A stretch of DNA of 64,000 nucleotides. It comes from Panicum virgatum (Eukaryota > Streptophyta > Magnoliopsida > Poales > Poaceae). Positions 63,719 through 64,000 of the stretch are shown here, piece by piece. A program made the translations under genes and the position numbers. Numbering within the stretch: position 1 is the stretch's first letter; the number at the start of each line of letters is the position of its first letter. The notes under the pieces are model-generated. The model had not been told where the DNA came from and ran no database searches. It worked only from the letters and a program-made list of their open reading frames with translations. The stretch spans positions 47,483,781 to 47,547,780 of the forward strand of contig NC_053137.1 in the NCBI RefSeq assembly GCF_016808335.1, given 5' to 3'.

Positions 63719-64000
63719 CAGGGTTTAATTTACTAACCGGACTTGCCAAACCGCCAGGGTCCGGTACCGATATACCGGTCAGTACCGGTCGAATTCAAAT
63801 TTGAATTCAAAAAACTCAGTTCAACCGGTTCGTACCGGTATACCGGCCGGTTTGACCGGTTTACCGGCCGGTTTGATCGGTTTGAATTCAAATCCAAATT
63901 CAAAAACGCATGTGTAGCCGGTTTGGAACGGTATACCGGGCGGTTTGACCGGTTTACCAAGTGGGTCTTAATGGGCCGTCTCATTTTTTTCCCTTTTATT
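63719..64000 (+). mobile_element. hAT-like element with ACCGGT-rich arm, cut by the window end
   Basis: Begins CAGGGTTTAATTTACTAACC and continues with ACCGGTATACCGGCC and GGTTTGACCGGTTTACC arrays. It is related in end and arm sequence to the element at 38091-38687. The right end lies outside the window. Confidence 0.7.

Overview
The window is nuclear DNA from a grass (Poaceae). The evidence is GC-rich, GC3-biased exons beside AT-rich intergenic DNA, GT-AG introns, dense nested transposons of typical grass families (Ty3/gypsy with TGTAACACC-type LTRs, CACTA, hAT, PIF/Harbinger, MULE), and a gene set with a known grass linkage: two ACC oxidase genes followed by a two-thioredoxin-domain PDI. From memory, rice chromosome 9 carries ACO2, ACO1 and PDIL2-3 in this neighbourhood, so the window is probably the syntenic block of another grass. 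I cannot name the species.

Layout. 1-2.3 kb: LTR fragment and a 283-bp tandem dimer. 2.4-3.5 kb (-): ACC oxidase copy A. 3.7-30.2 kb: a transposon-filled interval holding a PIF/Harbinger relic, a small EAR-motif ORF, a foldback, an hAT element, a decayed Ty3/gypsy element whose 3' LTR is split by a CACTA element and whose gag/pol junction is split by an hAT element, and a CACTA remnant with a C48 protease gene. 30.3-31.5 kb (+): ACC oxidase copy B, with a frameshifted C-terminus. 32.9-36.8 kb (+): PDIL2-3, complete in nine exons, with a perfect ERSE in its promoter. 38.1-38.7 kb: hAT element. 39.3-56.4 kb: a Mutator-like block with two Ulp1/C48-like pseudogenes in opposite orientations, a FAR1/MULE transposase pseudogene, a small multi-exon ORF, and one intact short ORF encoding an RNase-H1-type hybrid-binding domain with a C-terminal membrane anchor. 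57.6-58.9 kb (+): GeBP/STOREKEEPER-type transcription factor. 61.1-63.7 kb (-): DUF1644 zinc-finger gene with an apparent frame problem near its N-terminus. 63.7-64.0 kb: start of another hAT-like element.

Functional host genes: the ACC oxidases make ethylene, PDIL2-3 folds proteins in the ER, the GeBP-type protein regulates transcription, and the DUF1644 protein is of unknown biochemical function. They are neighbours by inherited synteny and nothing shows a common pathway. The transposon genes carry many nonsense codons, and most of those I could place look like C-to-T or G-to-A changes, as expected from long-term cytosine methylation.

Most worth a second look: the intact hybrid-binding/tail-anchor gene inside a dead MULE block; DLNxxP (EAR-like) motifs in both the transposase and a Ulp1-like protein of that block; the 5-bp deletion that gives ACC oxidase B a new tail; and the ERSE upstream of the PDI gene. 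All comparisons were made by eye.
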